NCBI RefSeq assembly: GCF_040712315.1
Contig: NC_134016.1
Span: 21,310,390-21,374,389 of the forward strand
Direction: 5' to 3'
Length of the DNA stretch: 64,000 bases
Source of the DNA: Castanea sativa
Taxonomy: Eukaryota; Streptophyta; Magnoliopsida; Fagales; Fagaceae
Position numbers and translations under genes: made by a program. A model generated the notes under the pieces. The model made no database searches and was not told the DNA's origin. It saw only the letters and a list, made by a program, of their open reading frames with translations. Each line of letters begins with the position of its first letter. Position 1 is the first letter of the stretch. This document shows, in pieces, positions 60,046 to 64,000 of this stretch.

Positions 60046-60720
60046 TTGTAATAATGAAAAACCTCAAGGGAGGTAAATGCCATTTTCTCTATCTTAAAGT
60101 TTTGAGTTTTACCTTAGTTTCAAATTAAATCATATACGAAGAGAATGTTAACAAGGCCCAAAGAATGGTTTAAAAAACATTTTTACAAAAGGTGGGCCAA
60201 GATAATTGTCACATCTTCACATATAGAGGTATATTGTCGGTACTTCTCATGAACTTGAAGTCAAATTAAAAGTTGGGGGGTGGGTAAGTCCAATGACCCC
60301 AATAGAAAATAGGCACACAACCTTTCTTCCATTTCTTTGATTGCAAATAAACATCATTTGATTTTCCATGGTTTTTGATCATTGGGTCATTTTCCCCAAA
60401 TAGAAAGAAGGGAGGCTCCAATCGAATCCCCATTTCATCTGTCAAATTGAAGTGATTGGTTAGGGTCAACCGTGAGCCCATAACTACTTAGGGGCAATTA
60501 TATTGCATTCAATGCAAGGTGGTTGTCAGTAGGTTCTATATTAAATGTGAAGGTGATAAACATCTTTCAAAACGACTTTATTTACTAATAATATTTTACT
60601 TAACTTTTTATTAAAAAAAATGTGAAGGTGATAGTTAACATCTCAAGGAAGCTAGCTGAGGTCTTGGGAAGCATCATGAGCAATTTCTATTTTACATCCT
60701 TACATGCTTAAAACTTGGTT
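60046..60720. other. Gene-free stretch
   Basis: The minus-strand open frame 60481-60266 has no recognisable motif. Nothing else stands out. Confidence 0.45.
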
Positions 60721-60729
60721 CCAACCGGG

Positions 60730-61852
60730 TTGCTATTGCTAAAACAATTTAGCAACCATGAACAGTGGATTTATATATATAACTCACTGTAGCTCAAGAT
60801 GTATACGTTTTAATATTATTTTATTTTCACCTTTCCCAATTAAAAATAAAATACACTCTCTCTTATGTCTCCATCTCCATTTGAGCATCTCTCATCAATT
60901 CTCTCTCTCAACAAAATCAAAGGTTCCCTCTCTCAAATCAGTGCTCTTTCTTCTCCCTTTCGTCAATCTCTCTCTCTCTCTCTCATCTCTCTCTGTTGCT
61001 TCTCTTCTCTCTGATTGGACCAAAATCATGCTTTGAGGGTTTGAAACGATGTTGATTTAGTGTTATGGGCTTTGGGTTACTGGGGGTTTTGGGTTTTGTT
61101 CGCGGCGACGATTAGTTGTTTGGGGTTTGGGTTTGAATATAGTGGTGGGTTGTATGGGTTTTGGGTTTAAGTTTTAGTTTGAAACTTTGAATCGGCAATT
61201 TGGTGGTGAGTGGTGTGTGTGGGATGCTCGGTGGTGGTGGGTTGCTTGTTGGTTTGGGTATGGGTTTATCTGGGTTTGGTGAGTGGTGGTGATGGGTAGC
61301 AGTTAGATCTGTGTTTTGATTTTTTTTTTTTTTTGGGTTTATGGGTATGGATATGTGATTTTGATGGTTGTTGATGGTGGTGGTGGTGATGGATTCTAGG
61401 TGGTGGTGGTGGGTTGTGGGGTTGGTGGCTGTTGTGGTTGAGTTTTTTTTGCTAGGGGTTTGATTTTGGGATGGGTGGTTACTTAGTTTTGATTGTTGTG
61501 GTTTGGTTTTTTAGTGGTGGTGGTTGGTGGTGACAATTTTTTTTTTTTTGGGTAATTTTGGTGGTGACAAGTTGGGGTTTGTGGTTGAGTTTTGGTGGAA
61601 GGTGGTTGTGGGTTTTCTAGAGAGAGAGAAAGAGGAAGAGAGGAAAGATTGATGAAAAAGAGGAGAGAGAAACATAATTTTTTTTATATTATTTGATAGT
61701 GTAGTCTATATTACTTTAATGAGCTGTATATAAAAATAGAAACTGGGATGTTAGGTGAGTTGTAAATTGAGATGGTAAAATAAATAAAGTAGGTTTTGAG
61801 GATGTAGAATAGATGATTTTTAACAAACCTAGATGCTACTGCTCTAAATGGT
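60730..61852. mobile_element. Harbinger-type element remnant
   Basis: The right end GATGCTACTGCTCTAA is a Harbinger-style terminus. The interior has the same kind of CT-rich leader (60855-61015) followed by GGTGGTGGGTT-rich sequence and AAATAAATAAAGTAGG that occurs in the elements near 33000 and 36200. The left end is not well defined. Confidence 0.5.
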
Positions 61853-62443
61853 TTGGCCAAAGAGAAATTTTATTTAGTACGAGAACTTCTATTGTTGGTT
61901 CGATTAAAAAGTTGTTTTGATGACTTGTTATGAAAGACGATTGGCATAAAGAGCCATAATTCAATTGAATTCTACCTTGTGAAGGAGGGGGCTCAAATGT
62001 TTTGATCAAACATATCCTTGCCTTTTGGAGGGTTGGGCTTAAAATTAATTTTATGGGCCCCTTCCCTTAAGAAAGTGTAAGCTGCAATGTAAGACATATG
62101 AGCGTTCTTTTGGTGGGTCATCCTCAAAGAAGGGATGGAGGTAGGTTAGCTCCGAGTTTGTCAAAGTCAAGATCCTACATAAGATTGTGGAAGGTTGGTG
62201 CGGGATCCTACATAAGATTGTGGAAGGTTGGTGCGATTGTGAATCATAAGTTCCAATTTTTTGGGGGGAAAAATAGCAAAGTTAACAAAATGTATCCAAA
62301 AAAATTACTAATTGTTTAACTAACCACCAAGTGTCAAAACTATCATCAGCACATTTGGAAAAAAATTTCCATGTTCTAAGTTCCAAGTTCAAAATCCAAA
62401 ATAAGTTTGCAAATGACAACTAACTAAGTAGCTAACTGTTTCT

Positions 62444-62483
<40 letters not shown>

Positions 62484-63640
62484 ACTTAACTATAATATAA
62501 AATCCAAAAGCGAAATTTGGTTGGAGAGGAGGGAGAGAGTGAGAGTGCTGTTAAGTTGATTTTAGTGGCTTGGGGAACAAGTTTTTAATTTAAAATGAGG
62601 GTTTTTTTTTAAAATTATTTTATAGTATAAGACATATTGGGTCGTTCCTATCCATTGGGTTGATTGGATTTTATTTTTTTTAAAGCCAACTCAAAGCCAA
62701 TTTAAGTTTTAGTAGGATCGTTTAGGATCGGTTCAATCCTACTGACCCCACATGATCCAACCAATTTTACATAGAATATTGAAAAAATAGACGATCCCAT
62801 TATGATCTGAGTTGTTTTGACCTAGTAGGATCGTAAGATTATATGATCATGCGATTCGAGTCTGGATCTTGACAATCATGGTGGTTCTCTTTAGCCTCTT
62901 TTTAGTTTTTACTCAAAAAAAAAAATCACACAAACTCAAGTAAGTCATGTTGTAATGTAAAAATTTGCAAAAGAATGAAATCATCGTTAAAAATGTGTTT
63001 ATCTGTCATGCTTTTTTTATTATTAAAAAAATGGTTAAATTTTTTTTCTTATTATTTTTGAGTTTTTATTTTAACAAAGTAATACATATAATTGTGAAAA
63101 AATTTGTAACTCAATGACATTAACTAATTGCTCTTTTCAAGGAGGACTAGAATTTGAATCTCTCTCACAGTTGAAGTTGATGCATACAATACAATACATG
63201 TCGCTTAACTTGCTGTTATTGTTATTCACTAAAACTCAATTATAACAAAGTTTGAATATTTTTATTATTAATTTTTGGGCTATAGGTCAAATTTTGAATA
63301 TATGTTGGCGAAATAAATTTTGAATCCATTCTTCAAAAAAGAAAAAAAAAATTGAATCGGTTAGTAACTTAATATTAATAATGCAATACATAAAAATAAA
63401 CCAAAATTTAAAATTTTTTTTAAAATAATTTCAACCTATAGCATCTGTTTACCGGTTGAGTTAATTGAAACCAGTACCAAGATCTAAGTTTATATCTCAT
63501 AGTTAATATATAATTTTGGAGGACTGCCGGTGCTTGATCCAATATTGACAATAAACGATGGTTGGTGTTATAACGAGTTAATAAAGATTAAGATTCCTTT
63601 CCTCTCATCAAAATTTTTTGAACTCCCAATAGTCAAGTCC
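61853..63640. other. Gene-free stretch
   Basis: It includes a 39-bp direct duplication (GATCCTACATAAGATTGTGG unit at about 62170 and 62209), a long A run at 62444-62480, and a zone with repeated GGATCG words (62640-62880). No gene recognised. Confidence 0.5.
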
Positions 63641-63930
63641 TTTCTTCTCCAAAAAAAATAAAGTCCTTTCCCATACGCGTTTTCTTTTCTGTCTCTGTCT
63701 CTCTCTTTCTTTCTCTCTCTCTCTAGAATAGAATAAAAATCTATTGCAGTTTGCGGAAGCATCTGCACCTGATTCCTAATTGGGAAAATTTAATACCCCA
63801 TTAAATCATTGAGTAATTATATATATCTTATCCTCTCATTTCTCATCCAGAATAAATTCTTTTTTTTTTTTTCCAAAAAAAATTTTGATCTAAAAGTGGC
63901 AGTGGCATTGGGCAACCAAATTTGTAGAAA
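63641..63930 (+). promoter_or_regulatory. Probable 5' flank and leader of the gene at the window edge
   Basis: A CT-rich tract (GTCTCTGTCTCTCTCTTTCT, about 63691-63724) lies about 210 bp before the ATG, as in the DUF789 leaders. No firm TATA box assigned. Confidence 0.35.
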
Positions 63931-64000
63931 ATGATGGTGCTGTTTCTATGGTTGATGGTGTTCGTTGTTGGGTTTGCAGTTGGGGCGCTGACCATTTTGG
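63931..64000 (+). CDS. Start of a membrane-anchored protein gene, truncated by the window edge (possibly DUF2404/SMP family)
   Basis: ATG at 63931 opens a frame that runs to the end of the window: MMVLFLWLMVFVVGFAVGAL then TIL. This is a continuous hydrophobic stretch compatible with an N-terminal membrane anchor or signal peptide. I chose the first ATG; the second Met codon follows directly. As I recall, Arabidopsis DUF789 genes At1g17830 and At1g73210 sit beside DUF2404 (SMP/TEX2-like) genes At1g17820 and At1g73200, whose proteins start with a hydrophobic anchor. Conserved gene order would make this that gene. With only 23 codons visible the family is a guess. Confidence 0.45.
   Translation, partial: MMVLFLWLMVFVVGFAVGALTIL

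Overview
This is nuclear DNA from a flowering plant. It is AT-rich, has introns, and is dominated by transposable-element (TE) debris of plant-specific types: PIF/Harbinger with a Myb/NAM-associated ORF, TTF-type and RICESLEEPER-type hAT, MULE-like foldbacks, a Helitron, tRNA-derived SINEs and solo LTRs. The repeat style resembles woody eudicots such as Fagaceae (oak, chestnut). That placement is an impression from memory and was not tested. No rRNA or tRNA gene, CRISPR array or bacterial-type operon was seen.

Host genes are few. (1) A DUF789-family gene on the + strand (about 41.3-49.0 kb) has six coding exons, consistent GT-AG junctions and an intact frame of 329 codons before the stop. Its promoter, 5' leader and first coding exon are present three times in tandem (units of about 1.9 kb, 35.8-41.6 kb). 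Only one set of exons 2-6 exists, so the locus has three nearly identical candidate alternative first exons. (2) The first codons of another + strand gene begin at 63931 and run off the window. They encode a hydrophobic N-terminus. From remembered Arabidopsis gene order next to DUF789 genes, it may be a DUF2404/SMP-domain membrane protein.

Layout. 0-2.7 kb: decayed PIF/Harbinger ORF. 3.0-5.7 kb: three solo LTRs, two of them with exact 5-bp target duplications (TSDs). 7.2-8.6 kb: CTCGAG-rich foldback-type element with an internal ORF. 9.6-10.7 kb: hAT derivative. 11-13.1 kb: LINE remnants. 13.3-16.4 kb: tandem repeats, MITE and a hAT insertion. 18-23.8 kb: a small foldback with exact TSD, a 1.1-kb tandem duplication, and a 3.3-kb foldback of the CTCGAG family. 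24.86-29.42 kb: TTF-type hAT with both ends and 8-bp TSD, its transposase gene broken by several lesions and a nested 0.65-kb MULE-like insertion. 29.9-34.9 kb: MITEs, LTR fragments, a clean solo LTR nested in a Harbinger terminus, and a SINE. 34.9-49.0 kb: hAT element, triplicated 5' unit and the DUF789 gene, with a Helitron and a SINE in intron 1. 49.8-51.4 kb: RICESLEEPER-like hAT pseudogene. 52.06-53.68 kb: hAT derivative carrying a SINE. 54-63.9 kb: microsatellites, MITEs, a 495-bp duplication and another SINE.

The most notable structure is the DUF789 5' triplication. All junctions lie in (AT)n tracts, one in a hAT element upstream of the promoter and one in intron 1. This suggests a TE-borne microsatellite supplied the homology for unequal exchange that multiplied a promoter and start exon but not the rest of the gene.
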